A DNA stretch of 64,000 nucleotides from the NCBI RefSeq assembly GCF_002860165.1, contig NZ_PGUZ01000033.1:61557-125556 (forward strand). The letters are read 5' to 3'. Within the stretch, counting starts at the first letter, position 1; every line of letters starts with the position of its first letter. Origin of the DNA: Bacillus sp. V3-13. Lineage in GTDB: Bacteria; Bacillota; Bacilli; Bacillales; Cytobacillaceae. A model generated the notes under the pieces. That model had not been told where the DNA came from and did no database searches. It saw only the letters and a list, made by a program, of their open reading frames with translations. Made by a program: the position numbers and the translations under genes. This document shows, piece by piece, positions 33,858-42,011 of the stretch.

Positions 33858-35943
33858 CTTTCTCCTCCAATGCCTGCTTCAGCAAGTCCCCAAGGCTTGT
33901 TCCGAATGATTCGTTTTGTGAATACTTTTCGACGAGCTTCCGTTCTTCTCTTTTTGATGCTGATTTTTTCTTTTCTTCTGCCTTTTCGACGACATTGCAG
34001 CGGCGGCACTGAAAATACAAGCCTGCTTTCCCTTCATGCATTTCCATGCGTTTTTTGCACTGCGGACAGCGCCGTTTTGAAAGCTTGGGGTCTTTATGCT
34101 TCCGGTAGCGGCAATCCAGATTGGAGCAGACTAAAATTTTTCCTTCTTTCGTGTTTCGTTCTTTTAAGAAGGAATTGCACTCCGGGCATTTGGAGCCGGT
34201 TAAATTATGGGCACGGTATGCACGGTCGCTCGTTTTGATTTCGAAAACAAGATTCTCCGTCTTTTTGCGGATATTTTGCAAAAACACCTTCGGGTTTCCT
34301 TTTCCACGCGGAATCGCTTCCAGTTCTTTCTCCCAGTGCGCCGTCAGCTCGGGGGATTTCAGTTCGTCGTTAACCAGTTCAATGAGCTGCTTTCCTTTGT
34401 TTGTCGGGTAAAGCCGGCCATTTTGCCGTTCGACAACTTCGGTTTCGATCAGCCTTTCAATAATCTCGGCGCGCGTTGCCGGAGTACCGAGGCCGTACTT
34501 TTCCATTTGGGCCAGAATATCTGCCTCAGAATAGCGGAGCGGAGGCTCGGTGAATTTTTTCTCCATCTCGATATTCTTAATCAAAAACTCCTGTCCTTTT
34601 GTGAAGTTGGCAAGGCTCTGGTTGCCTTCATCTTCTTCACTTTTTCCGGCAATTTTCCGGAAGCCCGGATCAACGATAACGGTTTCCTTTACCTTGAAGG
34701 TTTCGCCGTTCACATCAAAGCTGGCGAGAACCGTTTCGAACTGGTAGGGTGGATAAAACAGCGCGAGAAAACGGCGGACAATGATGTCGTAAAGCTTGCG
34801 CTCGTCAGCGGATAGATCGCTTAAATGAAGCCGTTCTTCGGTCGGAATAATCGCATGGTGATCGGTAACTTTTGCATTGTTAAAAACCTTTTTTGCGAGG
34901 ACACGTCCTTTACTTGCCAGAAGCGGCCGCACTTCATCCTTGTATCCGGAGCTTATCGCCTCCAGACGGTCAAGCATCGTCGCCTCCATATCAGTGGTCA
35001 AGTAGCGCGAATCGGTCCGGGGATAAGTAACAAGCTTATGCTGTTCATATAACCCTTGCAGAACAGACGATGTTTTTTTCGCTGAAAAACCGAATCGTTT
35101 GTTGGCATCGCGCTGCAATTCAGTCAAGTCATAGGGAAGCGGCTGCTGTTCACTTTTCGGCTTGCGCTCAATCGAAGTCAGCGTTGCTTTTGCACCGGTT
35201 AGTTTCTGTTTGATCTTCTCGGCACTTTCCCTTGAGAAAATCCTCTTTTCGCCATTCTTTTCCCAGACAGCTTTCAACGGGCCGATATTTGCCTCGAGTG
35301 TCCAGTATTCGGTTGGAACGAACGATTGAATTATTTTTTCCCGTTCGATGACCATCGCTAAAGTCGGTGTCTGCACCCGTCCTGCGGAGAGCGGATCATT
35401 ATACTTGGTTGTCAGTGCTCTCGTAACATTGAGGCCGATCAGCCAGTCTGCTTCGGCGCGGCAGACAGCAGAGTCAAATAACGGTTCAAATTGCTTGCCA
35501 GGCTTTAGATGCTGAAAGCCTTCTTTAATTGCCCGGTCTGTCTGCGAAGAGATCCAGAGGCGCTGAATCGGCTTTTTCCAGCGGATTTTATGCAAGATCC
35601 ATCTTGCGACAAGCTCGCCTTCCCGGCCGGCATCTGTCGCGATGATGCAATCTTTAATATCCGGACGTTTTGCAAGGTTTTCGATCCCGCGAAACTGGTG
35701 GCTTGTTTGTTTCATTACATTCAAGCCCATTTTGTCGGGAATAATCGGCAAGTCTTCCAATCGCCACGTTTTATATTTGGTATCATAATGCTCCGGCATT
35801 TTTAATTCGATCAGATGCCCGAGAGCCCATGTGACAATGTACTTATTTCCTTCGAAATAATGCTTGTTTTTCTGATTGCAGCCAAGCACGCGTGCGAGTT
35901 CACGGGCAACGCTTGGTTTCTCTGCAAGAACGAGAGATTTCAT
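33853..35943 (-). CDS. topB: DNA topoisomerase III
   Basis: 696 residues from ATG 35943, six bases after AAGGAG; a longer in-frame start at 35958 is possible. TOPRIM domain at the N-terminus (SLVLAEKPSVARELA; DAGREGELVARWIL), type IA core with SAGRVQTPTLAMV and active-site Tyr in VTYPRTDSRYLT. The C-terminus has cysteine pairs of two zinc ribbons (CPECNSF, CSNLDCRYR, CPQCKKR, CRRCN), which are common in the Bacillus TopB. It relaxes and decatenates DNA via single-strand passage. Confidence 0.96.
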   Translation of the reverse strand: MKSLVLAEKPSVARELARVLGCNQKNKHYFEGNKYIVTWALGHLIELKMPEHYDTKYKTWRLEDLPIIPDKMGLNVMKQTSHQFRGIENLAKRPDIKDCIIATDAGREGELVARWILHKIRWKKPIQRLWISSQTDRAIKEGFQHLKPGKQFEPLFDSAVCRAEADWLIGLNVTRALTTKYNDPLSAGRVQTPTLAMVIEREKIIQSFVPTEYWTLEANIGPLKAVWEKNGEKRIFSRESAEKIKQKLTGAKATLTSIERKPKSEQQPLPYDLTELQRDANKRFGFSAKKTSSVLQGLYEQHKLVTYPRTDSRYLTTDMEATMLDRLEAISSGYKDEVRPLLASKGRVLAKKVFNNAKVTDHHAIIPTEERLHLSDLSADERKLYDIIVRRFLALFYPPYQFETVLASFDVNGETFKVKETVIVDPGFRKIAGKSEEDEGNQSLANFTKGQEFLIKNIEMEKKFTEPPLRYSEADILAQMEKYGLGTPATRAEIIERLIETEVVERQNGRLYPTNKGKQLIELVNDELKSPELTAHWEKELEAIPRGKGNPKVFLQNIRKKTENLVFEIKTSDRAYRAHNLTGSKCPECNSFLKERNTKEGKILVCSNLDCRYRKHKDPKLSKRRCPQCKKRMEMHEGKAGLYFQCRRCNVVEKAEEKKKSASKREERKLVEKYSQNESFGTSLGDLLKQALEEKD

Positions 35944-36157
35944 AAAAACTCCTTCCATGAGTTTGCAGTAAAGCTGTCACGCGCAGGTGAAGCCGCAAAC
36001 CAATACCTTTAAAATGATCTTATCCTATAAGTATAACGGAAAAAGCGGGATTTTAACATTGAGATAGTCGGGATGATATTGTGCACATCATCTTAGTTAA
36101 TAGAAAAACCAAGGATCATGCCGCTAATCCTTGGTTCTGTAATAACTGTTCAGATAT

Positions 36158-36293
36158 ATCTTCGACTTCAGACGCTATATCATCAACTTTTGAGATATAT
36201 CATCGGCCTCATTCCGATTATCATCAACTTTTTAAATATATCATCAACTTCATCCCATTTATCATCAACTTTTGGAATATATCATCAACTTCC
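36158..36293. repeat. Seven-unit intergenic array, 20-21 bp period (core TCATCAACTT)
   Basis: TCATCAACTT or near copies begin at 36159, 36180, 36200, 36221, 36241, 36262 and 36282: spacing alternates 21 and 20 bp. Units are joined by A/T-rich linkers (often TATA). Same core as the array at 5.47 kb. It lies upstream of hutH, after topB's promoter region. Confidence 0.88.
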
Positions 36294-36434
36294 CATCTCT
36301 CATTTCTTTAATAAATTATCACATTACTTCACTAACAAACTAAAATTTTCCAAAAGGATTGACGTCAATGGCTTGTAAATCATAGAATAAAATTATAATT
36401 CGGAAAATATATTTTAAGAAGGCAGGGGAACAAT

Positions 36435-36518
36435 GTGAAATATAGATGTTCTTCTATAAAAAAAGAAATGAAAGAGGCTGAACTTAACCGGATCGGATAA
36501 GGGCAGCCTCTTTCTTTA
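36435..36518 (+). promoter_or_regulatory. hutH leader with short frame and terminator hairpin
   Basis: A 21-codon frame starts at GTG 36435 after GGCAGGGGA and ends at TAA 36498-36500, inside a hairpin: AAAGAGGCTG (36471-36480) pairs with CAGCCTCTTT (36503-36513) and is followed by CTTTATTTT. The hairpin is 28 bases before the hutH start, so it could act as an attenuator. No HutP gene or its typical NAG-repeat site was recognised. Confidence 0.5.
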
Positions 36519-36546
36519 TTTTGCTAAAGCGATGGAGGGAAACAGG

Positions 36547-38064
36547 ATGGTGATTTTGACGGGCCATGCTTTGACATTGGAGGAAGTGAGGCGGGTCGTA
36601 TATTTGAAAGAAAGAGTTGAAGCATCAGGGGAAAGTATTGCAGCTGCAGAACAAAGCCGCAGGGCTGTGAACCGGATCGTTACCGACGGCAAAATTGTTT
36701 ACGGAATTAATACTGGTTTCGGCAAATTCAGCGATGTCATGATCGATGCTGACCATGTCCGCGATTTGCAGCTTAACCTGATCCGTTCACATGCATGCGG
36801 GGTAGGAGACTCGTTTCCGGAAGAGGTATCGAGGGCGATGTTGTTGCTTAGGGCAAATGCCCTGTTGAAAGGCTATTCAGGAATACGGCCGTTGATCATC
36901 GAAAGGCTGATCGAATTCCTGAATAGACATATCCATCCTCTTATTCCGCAGCAGGGGTCTCTGGGTGCGAGCGGTGACCTGGCTCCATTATCACATCTGG
37001 CACTCACCATCGTTGGCGAAGGCAAGGTCATCTATAAAGGGCGCGTCGTTGACACGGCTGAAGCGCTCCATGAAGAAGGATTATGCCCTCTTGAGCTTGA
37101 GGCAAAAGAAGGATTGGCATTAATCAACGGGACACAGGCGATGACCGCGATGGGAGCAGTTGCCTATTTGGAAGCGGAACGGCTTGCGACCGCCAGTGAA
37201 ATGATTGCGGCGATGACGATGGAAGGTTTAAATGGAATTATCGATGCTTTTGATGAGGATGTCCACGTGGCACGGGGGTATAAGCAGCAAATCGAGACAG
37301 CAAGCAGGATGAGAGCTTACCTGGAGGGGAGCAGGCTAACAACGAGGCAGGGTGAACTGCGGGTGCAGGATGCCTATTCGCTGCGCTGCATACCACAGGT
37401 CCACGGTGCTTCCTGGCAGGCATTGGACTATGTCAAAGAAAAGCTCGAGATTGAAATCAATGCGGCTACAGACAATCCGCTTATCTTTGATGATGGTGAG
37501 AAAGTGATCTCGGGCGGCAATTTTCACGGACAGCCGATTGCGCTGGCAATGGATTTTATGAAAATCGCGGTTGCCGAACTGGCCAATATTTCGGAACGGC
37601 GCATCGAAAGGCTTGTCAATCCGCAGCTCAATGATTTACCGCCGTTTCTGAGCCCGGAACCGGGTCTGCAATCCGGTGCGATGATTATGCAATATTGTGC
37701 TGCTTCTCTCGTTTCTGAAAATAAAACACTTGCCCACCCGGCCAGTGTCGATTCGATTCCGTCATCAGCAAACCAGGAGGATCATGTCAGCATGGGGACG
37801 ATCGCTGCCAGGCACGCTTATCAAATCATCCAGAATGCAATGAAGGTTATTGCAATTGAATGGATTTGTGCAATGGAAGCAGTAGAGCACAGGGGAACGG
37901 AAAAAATGGCTGTTTTTACAAGCAAGCTTTATAAAACAGGACGGGAACTGGTTCCGTCCATTCAGAAGGATAGAGTTTTTTCAAAGGATATCGAAACGGC
38001 TGCACAATGGCTGAGGGAAATACAAAATAATCATCTGCTGAACTTAAAGAAGAACCTTGCTTGA
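36547..38064 (+). CDS. hutH: Histidine ammonia-lyase
   Basis: 505 residues from ATG 36547, seven bases after GGAGGG; an upstream in-frame ATG at 36532 overlaps that binding site. The MIO-forming tripeptide A141-S142-G143 is present in [17 protein letters not shown], and Tyr in [10 protein letters not shown]. It converts histidine to urocanate, the first step of histidine breakdown. No other hut genes are adjacent, unlike the hut operon of B. subtilis, so the rest of the pathway must be elsewhere. Confidence 0.96.
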   Translation: MVILTGHALTLEEVRRVVYLKERVEASGESIAAAEQSRRAVNRIVTDGKIVYGINTGFGKFSDVMIDADHVRDLQLNLIRSHACGVGDSFPEEVSRAMLLLRANALLKGYSGIRPLIIERLIEFLNRHIHPLIPQQGSLGASGDLAPLSHLALTIVGEGKVIYKGRVVDTAEALHEEGLCPLELEAKEGLALINGTQAMTAMGAVAYLEAERLATASEMIAAMTMEGLNGIIDAFDEDVHVARGYKQQIETASRMRAYLEGSRLTTRQGELRVQDAYSLRCIPQVHGASWQALDYVKEKLEIEINAATDNPLIFDDGEKVISGGNFHGQPIALAMDFMKIAVAELANISERRIERLVNPQLNDLPPFLSPEPGLQSGAMIMQYCAASLVSENKTLAHPASVDSIPSSANQEDHVSMGTIAARHAYQIIQNAMKVIAIEWICAMEAVEHRGTEKMAVFTSKLYKTGRELVPSIQKDRVFSKDIETAAQWLREIQNNHLLNLKKNLA

Positions 38065-38085
38065 GCGAGTAAGGTTCTTCCTCTA
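38044..38085. terminator. Terminator between hutH and a small minus-strand gene
   Basis: AAGAACCTT pairs with AAGGTTCTT around GCTTGAGCGAGT; overlaps the end of hutH and can serve the convergent gene as well. Confidence 0.75.
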
Positions 38086-38093
38086 TTTATGAT

Positions 38094-38249
38094 TCAAGGT
38101 CTGTCAATGCGGTTTTTAAATGCCTCATATGTGACAATTAGTTGCTCATCATCGTCACGTTCATGCGCATGCTTTTCAGTCAGGCTATCTTTCGGAAAGT
38201 CACCGGGGTGGCCTTTTTTCTTATGTTTAAATTCCTTGCCTCGTGACAT
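38094..38249 (-). CDS. Small hydrophilic protein, unknown function
   Basis: 51 residues from ATG at 38249 with AAAGGAG eight bases upstream (minus strand). Very charged, rich in Lys, His, Asp and Glu (MSRGKEFKHKKKGHPGDFP; KHAHERDDDEQ). It resembles the small soluble YfhD-like or spore-associated proteins of Bacillus in character, but I cannot assign a family. It is divergent from the selenoprotein-like peroxiredoxin gene, 117 bases away, so they may share a control region. Confidence 0.65.
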   Translation of the reverse strand: MSRGKEFKHKKKGHPGDFPKDSLTEKHAHERDDDEQLIVTYEAFKNRIDRP

Positions 38250-38366
38250 TCTGATCACTCCTTTCATTTCATCAGTAGCTTTTCCAAACAGCATGAAAAT
38301 ATGTTCCTGTCCTTTTGCATATGTATAGAAGGACAGTTCATAAAGACAAGATGAAAGGAGCTTCCG

Positions 38367-38978
38367 ATGCAAAATAAGCTGTACGCCAAAGACCTTGCTG
38401 CTTATCCATCCTACTTTTATGCAACAAGAGACGATCCGGCCCCTCTCTTTACGGCTGCTGCATTTTTCGGCGGGCAGATTAAACAAATCAGCCTTGAAGA
38501 TTATAAGGGAAACTGGGTTGTCCTCTTTTTTTATCCGAGCGATTTTACATTTGTCTGACCGACAGAATTAGCAGCGGTCGCTGCTGTTCATGATGATCTG
38601 AAAGCGCTGAAAACGGAAGTGATCGCGATTAGCACTGATAGTGTCTATGCCCATAAAGTGTTTAGAGAAACCTCAGCATCTTTGCGGAATGTCAGCTATC
38701 CGCTTGTAAGTGACCGTACTCAGGAGATTAGCCGTGCTTACCGTGTTTTGGATGAACAGACGGGAGCGTCATTTCGGGCAACTTTTATTATTAGCCCTGA
38801 ACAAATCATTTTTTCAAAGCATATATATCCGAAAGAAGTGGGCAGAAACGTTCCGGAAATTGTCCGGCTAATTCAGGGAATTCAGTTTACGCAGCAAACA
38901 GGCCAGGGGGTGCCTGCAAATTGGGTGCCCGGAAATAAAGGTATTCAGCATAAGGATGAAGAGACCGGCAGGATATAA
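38367..38978 (+). CDS. Peroxiredoxin with in-frame TGA at the peroxidatic cysteine (probable selenoprotein)
   Basis: 203 codons from ATG 38367 with AAAGGAG upstream. The frame reads through TGA 38556-38558 (codon 64) in [15 protein letters not shown]; the AhpC/Prx family has FTFVCPTE here, so TGA replaces exactly the peroxidatic Cys (PxxxTxxC). Downstream the frame is intact: catalytic Arg in ASFRATFII and the family C-terminus [12 protein letters not shown], where typical two-Cys enzymes have VCPANW, so the resolving Cys is absent. The protein has no Cys codon at all. A hairpin with a GGTC loop starts 11 bases after TGA (see separate entry). Selenocysteine-containing peroxiredoxins are known, for example in Eubacterium acidaminophilum. 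A nonsense mutation is the alternative. Selenium machinery genes are not in the window. Confidence 0.78.
38556..38590 (+). promoter_or_regulatory. bSECIS-like stem-loop after the in-frame TGA
   Basis: AGCAGC (38570-38575) pairs with GCTGCT (38580-38585), plus a T.G pair outside, leaving apical loop GGTC at 38576-38579. The loop begins 17 bases after the TGA, within the 16-37 window described for bacterial SECIS elements, and GGUC is also the loop of E. coli fdhF, there 18 bases after UGA. Caveat: the stem is encoded by Ala codons on both sides of a Val, so a chance palindrome is possible. Confidence 0.65.
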
Positions 38979-39131
38979 GAGCAAAATTTCGCAGGTCGGG
39001 CCATTTTATTGCGATCATTAGAATTGGAAAACAAATAGGTGCCAGCTTCAGTGCGAATTTTTGCTCATTCGGTTATAATGAAATTATCTTACCACTTGAC
39101 CATGAGAATGCCATTAAGAAGGGATGGTATA

Positions 39132-39506
39132 ATGGACTTCGCTTCGATCGTGTCAGAAGATAAGATTCGCAAAGCTTACGAAAACGGGGAATTTGATCAT
39201 CTGCCCGGTTTTGGCAAACCGCTGCCGCAGGATGATGCCGCCGGAGTGCCACCCGGGCTGCGGATGGCATACAGAATGCTGAAGAATGCCGGCTATTCCG
39301 CGGAAGAAAATCGCCTCAAGCAGGAAATGCTGTCAATTGAAGACCTCATAAAAATCTGTGAAAGCGACGAAGAGAAAATCCAGCTGCAAAAAAAGCTGAA
39401 TGAGAAAATGCTTCGCTTCAACAGCATGATGTCAAAACGAAGAGCCAATACAAACTCAAGCATGTTCAAAAATTATCAAGAGAAGATCAACAGCAAGCTT
39501 TTTTAG
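39132..39506 (+). CDS. DUF1992 (DnaJ-C28-like) family protein
   Basis: 124 residues from ATG 39132, eight bases after AGAAGGGA; upstream in-frame starts lack binding sites. The DUF1992 signature is visible: A-ENGEFDHLPGFGKPLPQDD and PPGLRMAYRMLKNAGY, followed by a charged helical tail. The domain is widespread in bacteria and in eukaryotic DNAJC28, and its function is unknown. Single gene with a terminator. Confidence 0.9.
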   Translation: MDFASIVSEDKIRKAYENGEFDHLPGFGKPLPQDDAAGVPPGLRMAYRMLKNAGYSAEENRLKQEMLSIEDLIKICESDEEKIQLQKKLNEKMLRFNSMMSKRRANTNSSMFKNYQEKINSKLF

Positions 39507-39516
39507 CTTAATGGCG

Positions 39517-39552
39517 AAACAGTCAGGTCTCAATGGCCTGGCTGTTTTTAAA
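39517..39552 (+). terminator. Terminator after the DUF1992 gene
   Basis: AACAGtCAGG pairs with CCTGGCTGTT, followed by TTTAAA; one mismatch or wobble in the stem. Confidence 0.7.
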
Positions 39553-39590
39553 TTGTTTATCAGAAAATCAATAAGTATTAAACGAATCAT

Positions 39591-39971
39591 TTACAAATGC
39601 TCTTTTTTTACATTTCTTACGATAAACTGTCCGTTATCGGAATCATTATTAAAGGTAATCGTTAACTTTTCGCGCCTGCCTGTCTGAAGCGGGACTTCGA
39701 CTCGAACGACAACCTCATAGATCATCCCCGGTTTCATTTCTTCCGATGATTCAGGAATGGCGTCTTTATGAATGCTGACAATTTCCGCATTCTCATATTG
39801 TGGAAATCTGATTTGATAAGCCTTGATAATCGATTTGGAAATTTGTTCATGAAATTGTTTAATTAAAACTTCTTCCATAAGCTGATGGTTTGCTTCTTCG
39901 CCAACAGCAGTGGTCTCTGCAAAAATATTGATCAAGGCCGCTATCAGAAAAACGTACATAAGCTTTCTCAT
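39591..39971 (-). CDS. DUF3888-like secreted protein
   Basis: 126 residues with a signal peptide (MRKLMYVFLIAALINIFA, cleavage near residue 20-24). The mature part has the pattern of small Bacillus DUF3888 proteins: an N-terminal helix (LMEEVLIKQFHEQISKSIIKAY) and an alternating beta region (MIYEVVVRVEVPLQ). It is exported and its function is unknown. Oriented away from motAB. Confidence 0.7.
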   Translation of the reverse strand: MRKLMYVFLIAALINIFAETTAVGEEANHQLMEEVLIKQFHEQISKSIIKAYQIRFPQYENAEIVSIHKDAIPESSEEMKPGMIYEVVVRVEVPLQTGRREKLTITFNNDSDNGQFIVRNVKKEHL

Positions 39972-40084
39972 CCAGATTCATTCCTTCTGATTTCAATTTT
40001 TTGTTCATATCGTTTCACAAAAAGATGCGATTATTCCCCGGATTTAAAAGATGTCTCAGATGAAATCAATTCTGATTTCACGTA

Positions 40085-40135
40085 TCGCGGGTAAATATGC
40101 TTTTGCGCGGATAAATCAAAATTTTCCGCAGATCG
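40085..40135. repeat. Three-unit short-period repeat (GCGG..AAAT, 20-21 bp) upstream of motA
   Basis: GCGGGTAAAT, GCGGATAAAT and GCAGATCGCG begin at 40087, 40107 and 40128: spacing 20 and 21 bp. It shares period, but not core sequence, with the arrays at 5.5, 36.2 and 58.1 kb. No gene in 39972-40345. Confidence 0.5.
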
Positions 40136-40345
40136 CGTTAAACCCAACAATGAAGCGCTTGCATAATCTGCAACAAAGTTTCCTGAACGCAGGTGCTAAA
40201 AAAATTAATGTTTATTTGCCCTTTAAAAACAAGAAAAAATGTCGAAATAAAGGGAAATGGCTAAATTCTAATCTTTTGAAACAGATATTGGCAGCAAAGA
40301 TTTAGCACAATTCAAAAAGTATGAGATAAGACAGGTGAACGGTTC

Positions 40346-41140
40346 ATGGACAAAACGTCGTTAATTGGTGTTGTATTGGGTATTATTGCGGTAGGGGTCG
40401 GAATGGTATTGAAGGGTGTAAGTATTACAGCACTTGCCAACCCTGCCGCTATTTTAATTATTTTGCTTGGAACGGTTGCAGCAGTTACTATTGCTTTTCC
40501 AACTGCTGAAATTAAGCGCGTCCCGAAGCTTTTCGGAGTGTTGTTTAAAGAACAAACTCTTCTAAATACGGTTGATCTAATCCGGATGTTTTCTGATTGG
40601 GCTCAGCTTGCCAGGAAGGAAGGCTTGCTTGCTCTTGAAGCAAAAACAAATGAAGTAGAGGATTCATTTCTAAGAAGCGGCCTTTCGCTTGCCGTTGACG
40701 GGCAAAGTGCTGATTATATTAGAGATGTGTTATCAGAAGAAATAGAAGCAATGGAAGAACGGCACCAGGCCGGAGCCGCTATTTTTACTCAGGCGGGTAC
40801 TTACGCGCCCACGCTCGGAGTTTTGGGAGCGGTTGTTGGGTTAATCGCGGCCTTGAGCAACATGGATAATACAGATGAGCTTGGAAGGGCGATCAGTGCA
40901 GCGTTTGTTGCGACATTGCTCGGGATCTTTACGGGTTATGTTTTATGGCATCCATTTGCGAATAAATTAAAACGCAAGTCAAAGCAGGAAGCTAAGTTAA
41001 AATATATGATGATTGAAGGAATTTTGTCGATTTTAGAAGGCGAAGCACCGAGGGTCATCGAGCAGAAGCTTGCCTCCTTTCTTCCAGCCGGGGAAAGGAA
41101 GAAATTTCTGGAAGAGAGCAGTGTGAAGGCGGATGAGTAA
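40346..41140 (+). CDS. motA: Flagellar motor stator protein MotA
   Basis: 264 residues with four membrane helices, two at the N-terminus and two near residues 150-200 (TLGVLGAVVGLIAALSNM), separated by a large cytoplasmic loop with the charged residues that contact FliG (EEIEAMEERHQAGA region). The cytoplasmic stator subunit conducts protons with MotB. It overlaps motB by 8 bases. AGACAGGTGAACGGTTC provides only a weak ribosome binding site before ATG 40346. Confidence 0.95.
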   Translation: MDKTSLIGVVLGIIAVGVGMVLKGVSITALANPAAILIILLGTVAAVTIAFPTAEIKRVPKLFGVLFKEQTLLNTVDLIRMFSDWAQLARKEGLLALEAKTNEVEDSFLRSGLSLAVDGQSADYIRDVLSEEIEAMEERHQAGAAIFTQAGTYAPTLGVLGAVVGLIAALSNMDNTDELGRAISAAFVATLLGIFTGYVLWHPFANKLKRKSKQEAKLKYMMIEGILSILEGEAPRVIEQKLASFLPAGERKKFLEESSVKADE

Positions 41141-41897
41141 GCGCAAAAAAAAGCATCATCATGAAGATCATATGGATGAAAGCTGGTTGATTCCTTATTC
41201 AGACCTGCTTACCCTTTTACTCGCGTTGTTTATCGTTTTGTTTGCGTCCAGTTCTATTGATGTGAAAAAGTTTGAGGCACTGTCCAAAACCTTTAATGAG
41301 GTTTTCACAGGCGGAACGGGAGTTATGGAGTATGAAAGTCAGAGTCCGGTTCCTGAAGGGCGAATGGACCCGGCTGATCAGCCGGAAAAGGATCAACAGG
41401 AAAAAGATAAAAGCAGCGATGCCAATTTAGATCAACAGGAATTGGAAGAAATTCTCCAGAAAGTAAATGCTTATATCGAGGCAAACAATCTCACAGAAGT
41501 ATTACAAGCTTCGCTGACAGATGAAGGCCTGCTCGTTTCGATTCGCGACAATGTTTTTTTTAGCTCGGGAAGTGCAGATGTAAGGGCGGAGGACAGGCAG
41601 ATTGCAAACGAAATTGCCGCTTTGCTGGTGATGGATCCGCCCCGCAATATTATTATCAGCGGCCATACGGATAATATTCCGATTCGGAATTCACAGTTCT
41701 CATCCAACTGGGAGCTAAGTGTCATGCGGGCTGTTAATTTCATGAAAATTGTTTTAGAAAATAAACAACTGGATCCGCGCTGGTTTAGTGCAAAAGGATT
41801 CGGTGAGTTCCAACCCGTAGCGCCAAACGATTCTGACGAAGGCAGGGCCAAGAACCGGCGTGTTGAAATTCTAATTTTACCAAGAAATGCAGGTTAA
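41133..41897 (+). CDS. motB: Flagellar motor stator protein MotB
   Basis: 254 residues. A basic His-rich N-terminus (SKRKKKHHHEDHMDES), a single membrane helix with the proton-carrying Asp24 (PYSDLLTLLLALFIVLFASSS), a plug/linker, and an OmpA-like peptidoglycan-binding domain (ISGHTDNIPI; SVMRAVNFMK; GRAKNRRVEILI). Similarity in the helix to B. subtilis MotB rather than to sodium-type MotS suggests proton drive. Its stop codon lies within the following terminator stem. Confidence 0.95.
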   Translation: MSKRKKKHHHEDHMDESWLIPYSDLLTLLLALFIVLFASSSIDVKKFEALSKTFNEVFTGGTGVMEYESQSPVPEGRMDPADQPEKDQQEKDKSSDANLDQQELEEILQKVNAYIEANNLTEVLQASLTDEGLLVSIRDNVFFSSGSADVRAEDRQIANEIAALLVMDPPRNIIISGHTDNIPIRNSQFSSNWELSVMRAVNFMKIVLENKQLDPRWFSAKGFGEFQPVAPNDSDEGRAKNRRVEILILPRNAG

Positions 41898-41929
41898 GCC
41901 TGTTAGCTTAACCTGCATTTCTGTTTATC
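41884..41929 (+). terminator. Terminator of motAB
   Basis: GAAATGCAGGTTAAGC pairs with GCTTAACCTGCATTTC, followed by TGTTTAT. Strong stem that includes the last codons of motB. Confidence 0.88.
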
Positions 41930-42011
41930 CGGGCTTAAAAGGTATTGTAAAGTTGCAAAACAAATGTTTATAATGAAAACAAAAGTCTGAAAGGGATGAG
42001 AGGGAAGCAAA

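Noticed and set aside
34207..34815. 202-codon plus-strand frame
   Set aside because: Antisense to topB; no binding site or family features.
36081..36378. Overlapping plus-strand frames with repeated Tyr-His-Gln and Ile-Ile-Asn phrases
   Set aside because: These are translations of the 20-21 bp repeat array; the alternating 20/21 spacing breaks any single frame.
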